Assembly: GCA_910589415.1 (NCBI GenBank)
Contig: OU342638.1
Coordinates: 2,108,001-2,172,000, forward strand
Source: Malachius bipustulatus
Lineage: Eukaryota > Arthropoda > Insecta > Coleoptera > Melyridae
Length of the DNA stretch: 64,000 nucleotides
Reading direction: 5' to 3'
The notes beneath the pieces were generated by a model. That model was not told the origin of the DNA, did not search any database, and saw only the letters and a list, made by a program, of their open reading frames with translations. The translations under genes were made by a program, and so were the position numbers. Each line of letters starts with the position of its first letter. Position 1 is the stretch's first letter. Of this stretch, positions 43,680-53,772 are shown piece after piece.

Positions 43680-43801
43680 ATACAGGGTGTTCTACAAGCT
43701 CTATGACAAACTTTGACAGATGGTAGGTTGCTTGATTTTAAACATATTTTTTTTAATAAACATGGGTCCGATTCGTTTTTGTTTAGAAGTTACAAGCATT
43801 T
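43680..43801. mobile_element. Solo TIR arm of the 20.4 kb mariner type
   Basis: ACAGGGTGTTCTACAAGCTC onward is nearly identical over 120 bases to the left TIR at 20412-20531. It ends where that TIR ends (TTACAAGCATT), and a fold-back module follows at once. Confidence 0.85.
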
Positions 43802-44010
43802 AAAAAATCGTAATTTTTCAAGTTCAAGGCCCTGTAAAAGGAAAACGGTTCAAGATAGAGAAAAACGGCTTACATGTCCCTATTTTAACTTTTTATGTAC
43901 TATCCAATGATGTAGATGAAATGTTTATACAGGGTGATAAAAAATTTGAAAAAATAATCTGAGATTTCTCCACATTTAAAAAAATCAAAGAAAGTACAAA
44001 TGTTATCAAT
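43802..44010. mobile_element. Central fragment of a fold-back
   Basis: Carries CAAGGCCCTGTAAAAGG, the GGCTTACATGTCCCTATTTT module and TACAGGGTGATAAAAAATTT in the same order as the centre of 26932-27739. Confidence 0.75.
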
Positions 44011-44883
44011 ATTACAATCAATAATAATTATCAATTTTATTGATAAATACGGCGTACGGATCTAAATTAATAAAATTTGATTTGTTGATTCATAAATATA
44101 ATTAGGTATGTTTGGTTGTATTGTTGATGTTGCTATGACAACACTTTCCCTCCGGCGGTGGAAAAGTGACACTTCGCGACCGACTTCTCAGTCGAGTAAT
44201 GTCTGATTTACTGACATTTGGAGAAAAAATATTTTAGATGGAATTCAACATTTGTGGAGTGTAATGAAAAGTGCTGGTGCTACCCACTGTGCACGGAACC
44301 TAAATGAGACGTTGCAATTGTCACGGTTTTTGTTTCATCCGTAATAGGTATCCCAAGAGAATAGTCTCAGAATGGATAATATATCGTTTCTTTTGCAACC
44401 CATCTCCAAATAAGTCCTAACATAGAAGTTACTTTTGAAATAAAAATGAAACCTTTCTTTAGAAACGCTTCTGAATAATATCTGAAATTTTTCTTGAGAG
44501 ACGGTTCAAACGAAGCCGAGTACAGAAGTTACCTATGAAACAATGAAGCGTTTTTTTTTAAACGTTTATGAATAATACTGAAATGTTTCATGAGAGCTGA
44601 TTTTAAACGAAGAGACTGTGATACGATACAAATCATTTATACATAATTGCCTTTGCCTATGCTTGCAAACTAAAAAAAGATATCTCTTTGCCTTTCATTT
44701 TTCTTGCGTGATTCTCACACCCGCACTTACCGCACAATAAATAATTTGTGCTATCATACAGTCAGGGAGTCAGGTACTGAAGTCAAACTTAATTAAATTA
44801 CTGGAACATTTTCAAACGTCGAAATAAGCTACTAAATCGCGACTTTACGTCATTGTTACTGCCGAGTCACATATAGGTAGCCT
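44011..44883. other. No supported gene; short repeated words
   Basis: TTTCCCTCCGGCGGTGGAAAAGTG near 44148 is a small hairpin. From 44440 to 44610, GAAACCTTTCTT, GAAACGCTTCTG and related words repeat in both orientations. No domain or RNA recognised. Confidence 0.35.
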
Positions 44884-44935
44884 GTGACGTAAGTGTGGTG
44901 ATACTGACGTCAGAAGTTGCGCGAACTCGGTTTTT
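44884..44935 (+). promoter_or_regulatory. Likely promoter elements of the third zinc-finger gene
   Basis: TGACGTAAGTGTGGTGAT (44884) and a perfect CRE TGACGTCA (44905-44912) lie about 240 bases upstream of the ATG at 45148. The order CRE-like then GTGGTGAT matches the promoter of the minus-strand gene at 36.4 kb. An upstream ORF (45002-45116, 38 codons, starting MNSDSDSEYP) lies in the presumed leader. Confidence 0.5.
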
Positions 44936-45147
44936 TATTGAAGTTTGCCTTCTGATTGTTTATTCTGTGGTATGGTTTCTGGTCTCTGGTACTGCTGGAC
45001 TGATGAATAGTGACAGTGACAGTGAGTACCCAGAGCCCCAGACCCAACGGATCCACCCACCTGATAAGGATAAGATAAATAAAAGGATAACCGAAACGAA
45101 ACCGAGCGGTAAATAAACAAAGTGTGTTTGAAACAAGAATTAACATC

Positions 45148-45257
45148 ATGAGTTTAAATGAAGTCAATAATTATTATTATTGTCCTATTCAGAAACATCA
45201 GGAAAAGATTATCAAAACAGAAGCAGCAGAAGACGAAAAGTTCGACGAGTTCCGACC
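45148..45257 (+). CDS. C2H2 zinc-finger protein, 5' part, interrupted by Gypsy
   Basis: ATG at 45148 opens a frame (MSLNEVNNYYYC..., then IIKTEAAEDEKFDEFRP) that runs without a stop into the target duplication CGACC (45253-45257), where a Gypsy LTR begins. The frame resumes at 50327 on the other side. Together the parts make 474 codons plus a stop; the two parts sum to a multiple of three with no stop, so the gene was intact before the insertion. IIKTEA is shared with the gene at 7425. With the element present, the transcript would hit LTR sequence here. Confidence 0.8.
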
Positions 45258-45525
45258 TGTTTAGTTTAATTTAATTAGTAGCAGAATAGGAATTAATTAT
45301 TAAACGATTATATTTAATTTTCTTTATTAAGTATTCTTCAGCACGAGATACATGACAATGAATCTTGCAGGCATGATCCCGATTGTGTTAATGATATTCG
45401 TAATGCTTTACACTTTACAGTTAAAACTAAAATACAAATGACAGATGACAGTAATGACACATGCATTCGTGACATGACATTGTCAAACTTACATATCTAT
45501 GTTGTCACGTTAGCCGTATACAACA
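45258..45525. repeat. Gypsy LTR, left copy (3' LTR of the minus-strand element)
   Basis: 268 bp, begins TGTTTAGTTT, ends TATACAACA. I find one difference from the right copy (TGTTTAG against TGTTTGG). The TSD CGACC lies outside it. Confidence 0.95.
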
Positions 45526-46066
45526 TCTCCCCTTTCAATGAAACAGTATGAAGATCAACTATAGTCCAATAAAGTCTAAAAAGTCATACGTATCGATTAA
45601 GAATACACATCCTGTTGATAGTTCGATTTATTTTGTTTCATATACGTGGTTTTTATAGTAACCGTCCAGTTTGTCTAAGCACTCCATCCCGCATAAATAA
45701 GTATACGTCAACATTGGTTTTGAATGAGAATTAAATTAACAGCGCAAGGGATAGACTGTCATTTCGTGAATAAATTTTCTGTAGTTGTCAGTGGCTCTCA
45801 AACTGACGTAAGCGGTTTAATTCGTTGTTTGAATGATTCCTTCAATAATTTACGCTCGTTCACAACTTGACATTCAACTGTTTGACATTTTCTGGTGAAA
45901 TTAAAAATATTAATTCGGACGGTTAGTGTGACGTCACATCTGACTTTTTAAAGTTAATCCTACTATAGCTCTATTTCGATTAATAGTAACACACTGTAAA
46001 AAAATAAAATTGTTCCAATAATACAATTAACTAAAAATAGTGTCAGTAATAACAACACACACAAGC
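45526..46066 (-). other. Gypsy 3' non-coding region with polypurine tract
   Basis: No env-like ORF. The purine run adjacent to the LTR fits the plus-strand primer site. Bases 45930-45970 resemble 10670-10725. Confidence 0.7.
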
Positions 46067-49000
46067 TTATAAATTCAAACGTGTAGGAGGTTTTACAATT
46101 CTCCCTTTTGTAGTCACAAATGAACTATCTATTACAAGTTTACAAGATACAGGGGAATCCATATCACCTAAATTAACAGGATTATCTTCTAAAGTTTTTG
46201 GTAGATCTACAGCTTCATTATGTGATGGAATATTTGAAACATCTGTAGTACTTAATACATTAAGGTTGTTGTTTAATAAATTATCGATAGGACCTAAAGA
46301 TACAAAATTATCATTTATTCTACTATCATCATTATCTACATAATATTTACATTTTTTAGTGTCTGAATCATTCCACGATACTCCTTTCTTTGGACTTACA
46401 TAATTTTCATTCTGAGTATTATCAGTTTTTAAAATCGATTCCCGTATGTATTTTCTGTTTCTTACATATATGCCCTTGTTTTCTATTTGCAGCTTATATC
46501 TACGTTCGCCTAATCTACAGATTATCCTTCCTTTCAACCAATTAGCATCTGGTCTCAGTTTTACCCAAACATTTTGGTTGTGAACTAACGGTTTTAATTT
46601 TTTCGCACCTTTTTTATTGTTATAGTAACTTGCGCTCTCAATTTGTTTATTCTTTAAAAAATTAGAATAACGCTTTTTATTTATTAAGTGAGGTTCTAAT
46701 TTATTTACATCAAATGGTAATAATGGATTTCTAGTTCGTCTGGACATTAGAATCTCAGAAGGTGACACACTTTCGAAAATTGGTGTATTACGTAACTGCA
46801 GCAGTGCTAAGTAGACATCTTTATTGTCTAGGGTTACTTTTCTTAGGAGATTTTTTATTGTTTGAACGTTTCGCTCCGCCATGCCATTTGACTGACTGTG
46901 GTATGGTGAAGTTATGATATGTTTGAATTTCCAACTATCGGCAAACATTTGGAAATTTCCAGACGTGTATTGTGGACCTCCATCGGAAACCAGAATTTGA
47001 GGTACACCATGCCGTGAAAAAATACTTTTCATGCAGTTTATTATTTTATTACTGGAGGCATTGCCAGATATTTTCTCTACTTCTATAAATTTTGAGTAGT
47101 AATCGACGAGAATTAGATATTGTTCACCGTTTAATTCAAAAATATCTGAGCCAACTTTGTACCACGGGATAAGTGGTATGTCGTGTGACCTTAAAGGTTC
47201 ATTTCTTTGAGCTGATTGATATTTCTGACAAATCGGACATGTTTCAACTACTTGCCTTATTTCATTTCGCATGGTCGGCCAAAAAACTGATTCTTCAGCT
47301 AGTTTTACAGTTTTATTGAAACCCAGGTGACTATAATGAATTTTGTCCAATATTTCTTTTCGCATTGACTTTGGTATTACACAAGCTACACCTTTATAAA
47401 CTATCCCTTCATTTACATCTAAATCATTTTTATATTTACAATAAATTTTAACATTAGAATGAACACTTTTGTTCTTATTAGGCCATCCATTAATTATAGT
47501 TTGAGTGAGTAGCATTAATTCTTCATCTTTTTCGCTTTCGTCTCTAATTTTATTAATGTATTCTTCTGAAATATTTGGACCTACGTTAACTACACAGATT
47601 TGTTCATTTGGAAGTTCATTTGCTTCGTCAGACGATATCGGTAAGTATGATCGGGACAATGCATCAGCGATTATCAATTCTGAACCCTTTTTATATTTTA
47701 AAGTAAATTCGTACTTCATCAATTGTAGCATTAATCGCTGTAACCTTGATGGACATTTATCAATTGGTTTCTGCATAATAGCTAAGATTGGTTTATGATC
47801 ATTTTCAACTATAATTTTTTGACCAAAAACATATTCGTGAAATTTCTGCAGCCCGAACAAAATCGCGTACATTTCTTTTTCGATTTGGGAGTAACGTTTT
47901 TGAGTTTCTGTCAGTGCTTTTGAAGCATAACAAATAGGTTTATTATCTTGCAAAAGACAAGCCCCGACTCCGCACTGAGACGCATCAACTGACACAGTTA
48001 TTTCTTTATTTGGGTCGAAAAACTGAAGAACTGGCTTTCTTATTAAACTGTCTTTAATTCTTTGAAAAGCATTAATTTGAGGTTCCTCCCACTTGAAAAA
48101 AACATCTTTTTTCAACAGTTGTCTTAAAGGCTCTGTCTCTACTGAGTAATTTGGTATGTATTTATTAATATAATTTATGACACCCAAAAGACGTTGTATG
48201 TCTTTTTTACAGTTCGGTTCCGGTAATTCGACAATAGCTTTGACACGTTCAGGGTCAATGGTAATACCATTTTTATTTATTATGTGACCCATAAATTTAA
48301 TTTCGTTTATTGAAAATTGGCATTTTACGAGTCCAAACCTGACTCCATGTTTACGAGCAGCTTTTAATACTTTATAAAATATTTCATCATGTTCTTTTTG
48401 TGTCTTTCCCCAAATTATTATATCATCAATATAAATGCCTACATTTGGAAAATTAAAAATTTGCTTGAAACGCTCATTGAATATTTCTGGGGCACATGTT
48501 ATTCCATAAGGTACACGTTTATATTTATAGCGACCAAAAGGCGTACCAAAAGTACAAAGATTTGAACTTTCTTCGTCCAACGGTACCTGATGGAATGCGT
48601 GGCTTGCATCTAATTTGCTCCAAACCTTTGCCCCCGACATCCTACTGGTTATCTCCTCAAAAGTATCTAGCTTGCTGTGCTCACGTTTAATGGCTTTATT
48701 AAGATGGAATGGGTCCAAGCAAATTCTAATTGAATTATCATTTTTTCGAACTATTACCAAAGGATTAACCCACTCGCTTGGTCCATTCACTTTTTCGATT
48801 ATTTTATTGTACTCTAGTTCCTGTAACGCTTTCTGAAGTGGATCTAATAATGCGAAAGGAACTTTCCTAATCGGTGAGATAACAGGTTTTACGGTAGGGT
48901 CTATAGTAATGTGATATGGTGGATTTATAACCCCGGTTCCTGAAAATAAGTCACCATACTCATTTTTAATTCTTTCATCAATACAGGTTATGTCGTCACA

Positions 49001-50053
49001 AGCCTCATTATTTCCAAAATTATTCTCTTTTGCCTCGTTATCTGTATTTTCAACAATTCGTAGCCTAACACTGTCTCGTAAGCCTAAAAGAGCTTCAGAA
49101 TTATTATTTACAACATGGAATTCAATTTCATACACTCTATTATTTTTAATGCAACTCAAATTACAAGTACCTAAGACCGGAATATTATCCCCTGAATAGG
49201 ATTTAAGAGTTATATTAGACCTTTTCAGTAAATTAATCTGTAATTTCAAATCGTCTAAATAAAGATTCACAGGCATTATATTGACTGCCGCTCCTGAATC
49301 AATTTTAAATTTAATGTTCTTATTATTTATGGTTAATGTGGTATACCAGGAACAACAATCTGCATTTAGGGCATCTAAATTGTTAGAACATTTTTTAATT
49401 GTGCCTATATACAGTGAAGAATTTACGCTTGTACTCGGATTTACACAATCATCTCTACTTAATGAATTGATTTTACCTATTCTGCACATGTTTGAAAAAT
49501 GATTGGTCCTTTTGCACTTTCCGCACATTTTCCCGAAAGCAGGACATTTTCTTATAGGATGAGATGTTCCACACCTTGTGCAATTATTTATGAAATTATT
49601 AAAATTTCCTGACCTGTTCGCACCTCTTGATTTAGACCTGTTTTGCCATCTCGAACCACTCTGCGACCTGGATGGTATCCTTGAATTTTCTTGTCTGCTC
49701 TGACTTCTGCTTTGGTGCTGGTGGAACTTCACAGCATGAACACCCATGTCATTTCCTTTGTTGTTGTTGTAGTTGTCGATTTTCTTTGTCTGCGACTTGG
49801 CTTGCTCTAGTATGGTACAAAGCTTAACAGCTTCGTTTAAGTTTAAATCTTCTTTTTGTAGGAGCTTTTCCCTTGTCTCTGAATTATTGGTGCCAGAGAT
49901 CAGAACACAAAGAATTAAATCGTTTGCAAGGTCCCCAAACTTACAAAAAGATGCTTGTTTACGCAGTTCGGTTAGAAATTGTTCGAATGTCTGGTCGCCC
50001 TGCCTAGACATGAAGAACTTGTACCTCAAAAAGTTTAGGTTTTCCTGTGGCTT
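46067..50053 (-). CDS. Gypsy gag-pol polyprotein, N-terminally truncated
   Basis: A single open frame of more than 1,320 codons with no frameshift between gag and pol. In order (counting from the codon at 50029): gag remainder with two CCHC-like knuckles (Cys150-Cys182), an aspartic protease active site DSGA (244-247), reverse transcriptase with YIDDI (533-537), RNase H (DAS at 682), integrase zinc finger (H898, H901, C931, C934) and integrase DDE residues near D962, D1016, E1052, then a C-terminal tail. All catalytic motifs seem intact. The start is missing: the frame runs up into the LTR without an ATG until the Met of FFMSRQGDQ. The motif set suggests the Mag lineage. Confidence 0.92.
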   Translation of the reverse strand, partial: KPQENLNFLRYKFFMSRQGDQTFEQFLTELRKQASFCKFGDLANDLILCVLISGTNNSETREKLLQKEDLNLNEAVKLCTILEQAKSQTKKIDNYNNNKGNDMGVHAVKFHQHQSRSQSRQENSRIPSRSQSGSRWQNRSKSRGANRSGNFNNFINNCTRCGTSHPIRKCPAFGKMCGKCKRTNHFSNMCRIGKINSLSRDDCVNPSTSVNSSLYIGTIKKCSNNLDALNADCCSWYTTLTINNKNIKFKIDSGAAVNIMPVNLYLDDLKLQINLLKRSNITLKSYSGDNIPVLGTCNLSCIKNNRVYEIEFHVVNNNSEALLGLRDSVRLRIVENTDNEAKENNFGNNEACDDITCIDERIKNEYGDLFSGTGVINPPYHITIDPTVKPVISPIRKVPFALLDPLQKALQELEYNKIIEKVNGPSEWVNPLVIVRKNDNSIRICLDPFHLNKAIKREHSKLDTFEEITSRMSGAKVWSKLDASHAFHQVPLDEESSNLCTFGTPFGRYKYKRVPYGITCAPEIFNERFKQIFNFPNVGIYIDDIIIWGKTQKEHDEIFYKVLKAARKHGVRFGLVKCQFSINEIKFMGHIINKNGITIDPERVKAIVELPEPNCKKDIQRLLGVINYINKYIPNYSVETEPLRQLLKKDVFFKWEEPQINAFQRIKDSLIRKPVLQFFDPNKEITVSVDASQCGVGACLLQDNKPICYASKALTETQKRYSQIEKEMYAILFGLQKFHEYVFGQKIIVENDHKPILAIMQKPIDKCPSRLQRLMLQLMKYEFTLKYKKGSELIIADALSRSYLPISSDEANELPNEQICVVNVGPNISEEYINKIRDESEKDEELMLLTQTIINGWPNKNKSVHSNVKIYCKYKNDLDVNEGIVYKGVACVIPKSMRKEILDKIHYSHLGFNKTVKLAEESVFWPTMRNEIRQVVETCPICQKYQSAQRNEPLRSHDIPLIPWYKVGSDIFELNGEQYLILVDYYSKFIEVEKISGNASSNKIINCMKSIFSRHGVPQILVSDGGPQYTSGNFQMFADSWKFKHIITSPYHSQSNGMAERNVQTIKNLLRKVTLDNKDVYLALLQLRNTPIFESVSPSEILMSRRTRNPLLPFDVNKLEPHLINKKRYSNFLKNKQIESASYYNNKKGAKKLKPLVHNQNVWVKLRPDANWLKGRIICRLGERRYKLQIENKGIYVRNRKYIRESILKTDNTQNENYVSPKKGVSWNDSDTKKCKYYVDNDDSRINDNFVSLGPIDNLLNNNLNVLSTTDVSNIPSHNEAVDLPKTLEDNPVNLGDMDSPVSCKLVIDSSFVTTKGRIVKPPTRLNL

Positions 50054-50321
50054 TGTTTGGTTTAATTTAATTAGTAGCAGAATAGGAATTAATTATTAAA
50101 CGATTATATTTAATTTTCTTTATTAAGTATTCTTCAGCACGAGATACATGACAATGAATCTTGCAGGCATGATCCCGATTGTGTTAATGATATTCGTAAT
50201 GCTTTACACTTTACAGTTAAAACTAAAATACAAATGACAGATGACAGTAATGACACATGCATTCGTGACATGACATTGTCAAACTTACATATCTATGTTG
50301 TCACGTTAGCCGTATACAACA
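50054..50321. repeat. Gypsy LTR, right copy (5' LTR of the minus-strand element)
   Basis: 268 bp, TG...CA, nearly identical to the left copy. Adjacent internal sequence is gag-coding, not a primer-binding site. Confidence 0.95.
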
Positions 50322-50326
50322 CGACC

Positions 50327-51641
50327 CACCTCCTCTAAGTTGAAATGCGAAGATGAGGGAAATTATTCAAGCTGCGGTGGTCCGTCTGAATTAAGGAGTT
50401 TGGAGAATATCTCTCCGTCGTGCCCTCTAAAAAAAGAACCTGAAGACTCACCATCAGATGACCTTCATCAAGTGCAAGCAGAAAATTTGGCATTAAAAGA
50501 AGAGTTTGACATCGAAGAACACAAACCGGGCTGGGCGCCGCTTAACAGAAGTAGTAGTAATGTTGGAAGGTTTAAATGTGAATCTGATCAAGAAAACGAG
50601 TTACGGTCTTCTGAAAGTAAGAGGGAAAGTGAGGCGAAGTATAACTGTGCACATTGTCCGTATAAAACAAACAAGAGAGATTATTACGTTCAGCATTATA
50701 ATTTTAAACACAAACAGTGTGCAAAAGTGTATAAATGTAATGAATGCTCACTTGAAACAAGATATAAAAGTGCTATGACTCAACATTATAAAATTAAACA
50801 TGCAAAAGAACCAGCGGAAGTGTTCAAATGCCAGGAATGTTCATATGAAGGTAGGAGGAAGGATCATTTGACCAGACATTATAAATATACACATTCAGGA
50901 GACTCAGAAGTGTACAGATGTGCTGAATGTTCATATGAGACAAAATATAAAGGTCATTTGACTCGACATTATAAAATTAAACACACCAAAGATGCTGAAG
51001 TGTACAAATGTGAGGAATGTTTTTTTGAAACGAGACATAGAGGCAGTTTAGCTGAGCATTATAAATGTAAACATTCAAAAGGCGCTGTAGTATATAAATG
51101 TACTGAATGTTCCCACGAAACAAAAAATAAAACTAATTTGAATCGACATTATAAATGGAAACATTCAAAGAATGCAGAAGTGTACAAGTGTCAAGAATGT
51201 TCATATGAAACTAAACAGAAATGTGAATTGACCAAACATTATAAACGTAAACATGCACGAGATGCTGAAGTGTACAAATGTCAGGAATGCTCATTTGAAA
51301 CAAAATATAAAAATTATTTAACCAAACATTTTAAAATTGAGCATTCAAAAGAACCGGCAGAAGTGTACAAATGTCCGGAGTGTTCATATAAAACAAAACA
51401 TAAATGTGATTTGACAAAACATTTTAAACGTAAACACGCAAAAGATGCTGATGCCTACAAATACAAATGTCAGGAGTGTTCATTTGAAACGCGAAATAAA
51501 AGTAGTTTAAGTGAACATTATAAACGTAAACATGAAAGTGTTGTGTACATCTATAAATGTGTTGAATGTCGATATGAAACTAAAATAAAAAGGGACCTTG
51601 TCCGACATTTTAAAGGTGCTCACTCGGTCAGAACGAGCTAA
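50327..51641 (+). CDS. C2H2 zinc-finger protein, 3' part, eleven fingers
   Basis: Continuation of the gene begun at 45148. After the duplicated CGACC, the frame reads TSSKLKCEDEGNYSSCGG. The acidic N-terminus has LKKEPED, LALKEEFDIEEHKP and similar psi-K-x-E motifs, close to the gene at 7425 (VALKEEIMDIEEHKP). The first finger starts near residue 144 of the joined protein, then eleven C-x2-C-x12-H-x4-H fingers with linkers such as SKDAEVYKC; the tenth has a YKYKC duplication. It ends VRHFKGAHSVRTS-stop. With Gypsy in place, an internal Met at 50344 could still start a 433-residue protein with every finger, if a promoter were supplied. Confidence 0.88.
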
Positions 51642-51926
51642 TGACTACCAAGATCACAACTTACATGAATGTGCGAAGAGTGCTCCTGTAACAAGTTCAT
51701 TGCAAATTTTTCTAATAGTCTAAAAGAGCCCGGTCGATTTTTCTACCTCGAATCATTAGACGATTCTAATGTTTTCTAGTTGACTCATTGTGAAATTATC
51801 CTCCTTAAAAAACAACGGTGTCAGTGAAAATCATGCTGAAAGCATTTTAAATTAATTATTTACTGAAGGTATTTATCTTTAAAAAAATAGATGACATGAC
51901 AAAATTTCAAACAATTATACATTTTT

Positions 51927-52143
51927 TGTTATTAGGGAATAACACTTTGTATTAGTGGATATTTAGAACAAATCAGTTGAGAACGAATTAAGAAAGTACG
52001 TGTGGTCAGGAGTAACAATTTATTACGTCTTCATACAGTTGGTACATTAACTTGACTGAACTGAACTCTATCTGAACTAAAACAAGAACACCGATGTAGT
52101 ACATGACATCAACACAGATGTCTTTTGGTACATCATTTCAACA
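51927..52143. repeat. Copia LTR, left copy (3' LTR of the minus-strand element)
   Basis: 217 bp, TGTTATTAGGG...TTTCAACA. It lacks 28 bases present in the right copy (between GATGTC and TTTTGG). A purine-rich AAGTGGGAG (minus strand) abuts it as the polypurine tract. Confidence 0.9.
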
Positions 52144-52199
52144 CTCCCACTTAACAAAAGTTCACAAAGGTTCAATTTACAAAACCTAAAAAAAGTACA

Positions 52200-53731
52200 T
52201 CAAGCACAACTTAAACCCAAACATTTTACAAACTTGGAATTCTTAACATTCTGTAACGGTTTGGTCAAGATATCAGCTACCATTTCATCAGTTGACAAAT
52301 ATTTTAAATTAATCTTATTCTCAGATAATGCATCTCTTGGGAAATGGTATCTTATGTCAATGTGCTTTGACCTATCATGGAAAACTGGATTATTTGCTAG
52401 CTTATGAGCACTCTGGTTATCATTGTAAATATCAATACAATCCAATTTTCCTGTAATCTCAAATAAAAGGTTTCTTAAATATATAGCCTCCTTAGCTGCT
52501 TCGCTTGGGGCCATATATTCAGCTTCGGTTGTCGATAAGGCAACTGTCCGCTGTTTACAGCTCTCCATGAAACTGAACCCCCAGAAAATTTAAAAACAAA
52601 ACCAGTAAATGATTTTCTGTCGCGCTTGTCTGAGCCCCAGTCAGCATCTGCGAACCCTGTTAAATCACAATTTTCTCTGTGAAATCTCATGGAAAAGTGT
52701 TTCGTTCCTTTTAAGTATCTAAGTATACGCTTTGCACACTGCCAATGTAACTTGGTGTAAGAACTATTGTATTGGCTTAGCAGACCCACAGCATGAGAAA
52801 TGTCAGGACGTGTCATGACAGCTAAATACATTAAGCTTCCGATAAGTTCCTGATAAGGAATTTTTTGATCACAAGTCTCACCTCTGACCTCACTCAAGTT
52901 GACACTGCTATCTAGCGGAGTACAAACAATCTTACTATCTACCATACCAAAGCGTGTTAACAAATCATTTATATACAGTTCCTGATCAATTGTTATGCAA
53001 TCCTTATTATAATCTCGCTTGATCCTAACGCCTAAACATTGTTTAGCCTCTCCAAGATTTTTTATTTTAAACTTCGAGCTTAAATGACCCTCATGGAAAT
53101 TCATTTCTTTGGAGTCAGCTGAAAAACAGAAAAAATCATCTACATAAAGTGCGATTATCGTTAACAGATTTCCTTCGTTTCTCTTTATGTATAACCAAGG
53201 CTCAAAACTAGACTTTTTATACCCAATACTTGATAAAACTTTGTCTACTTTTTCGTTCCATGCACGACTAGACTGCTTTAATCCATATACAGCCTTTTTT
53301 AATTTATAAACTTTATTTTCATTACCTTTTGAGACAAAACCCTCAAGCTGTTGCATAAAAACATTTTCTTTTATCACCCCGTTTAAAAATGCTGTCTTAA
53401 CATGCAAAATTCTTAATTTTAGCTGAACTGCTAGACCTATTAATAATCTAAAGGTTGAATGTCTCACTACCGGAGCAAAGGTTTCAACATAATCAACACC
53501 CTCTCTTTGAGTGTAACCTTTTGCTACCAATCGAGCCCTATACCTGCTATCACTGTCACTTTTCACTCTGAAAACCCATTTACACTGCACAACTGTTCCA
53601 GCCTTCGGTGGATCAACGAGCTCCCACGTTTCATTCTCATCGAATGAATGGATTTTTTCCAGCATGGCTTGCTTCCATTTATACCTGTCTGGCCTCGACA
53701 AAGCTTCCGCTACTGTTCTTGGAAGACTCAA
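52200..53731 (-). pseudogene. Copia reverse transcriptase and RNase H
   Basis: Reverse transcriptase 53731-52560: WELVDPPKAGTVVQCKWVFR, then LHVKTAFLNG where the family has DVKTAFLNG, so the first catalytic Asp has become His. YVDDFFCF keeps the other two. RNase H begins FADADWGSD; a frame change near 52540 carries on as ALSTTEAEYMA, YNDNQSA and VADILTKPL (to 52200). A frameshift also separates it from integrase. Not functional. Confidence 0.88.
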
Positions 53732-53772
53732 AGTGTCTTGTACTTCGCCATCATTGCTAGCACTGAAATATG

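Larger units (their letters stand above)
45258..50321 (-). mobile_element. Gypsy (Mag-like) LTR retrotransposon, 5' deleted
   Basis: Two 268-bp LTRs, nearly identical, flanked by CGACC duplications (45253-45257 and 50322-50326). The orientation is minus: a polypurine tract (GAAAGGGGAGA) borders the left LTR at 45526-45536. The sequence that should follow the 5' LTR (right copy) is not a TGG-type primer-binding site: it enters gag directly (KPQENLNF...). So the primer site and the first part of gag were lost, probably during a faulty reverse transcription. The near-identical LTRs mean a recent insertion. It splits a zinc-finger gene. Confidence 0.92.

Noticed and set aside
44895..45116. 73-codon ORF as a first exon of the third zinc-finger gene
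   Set aside because: It ends in a stop before the ATG at 45148 and shows no paralogue similarity; kept only as a possible upstream ORF within the leader.
47505..50099. Plus-strand ORFs opposite Gypsy gag-pol
   Set aside because: Antisense shadows of a long conserved frame.
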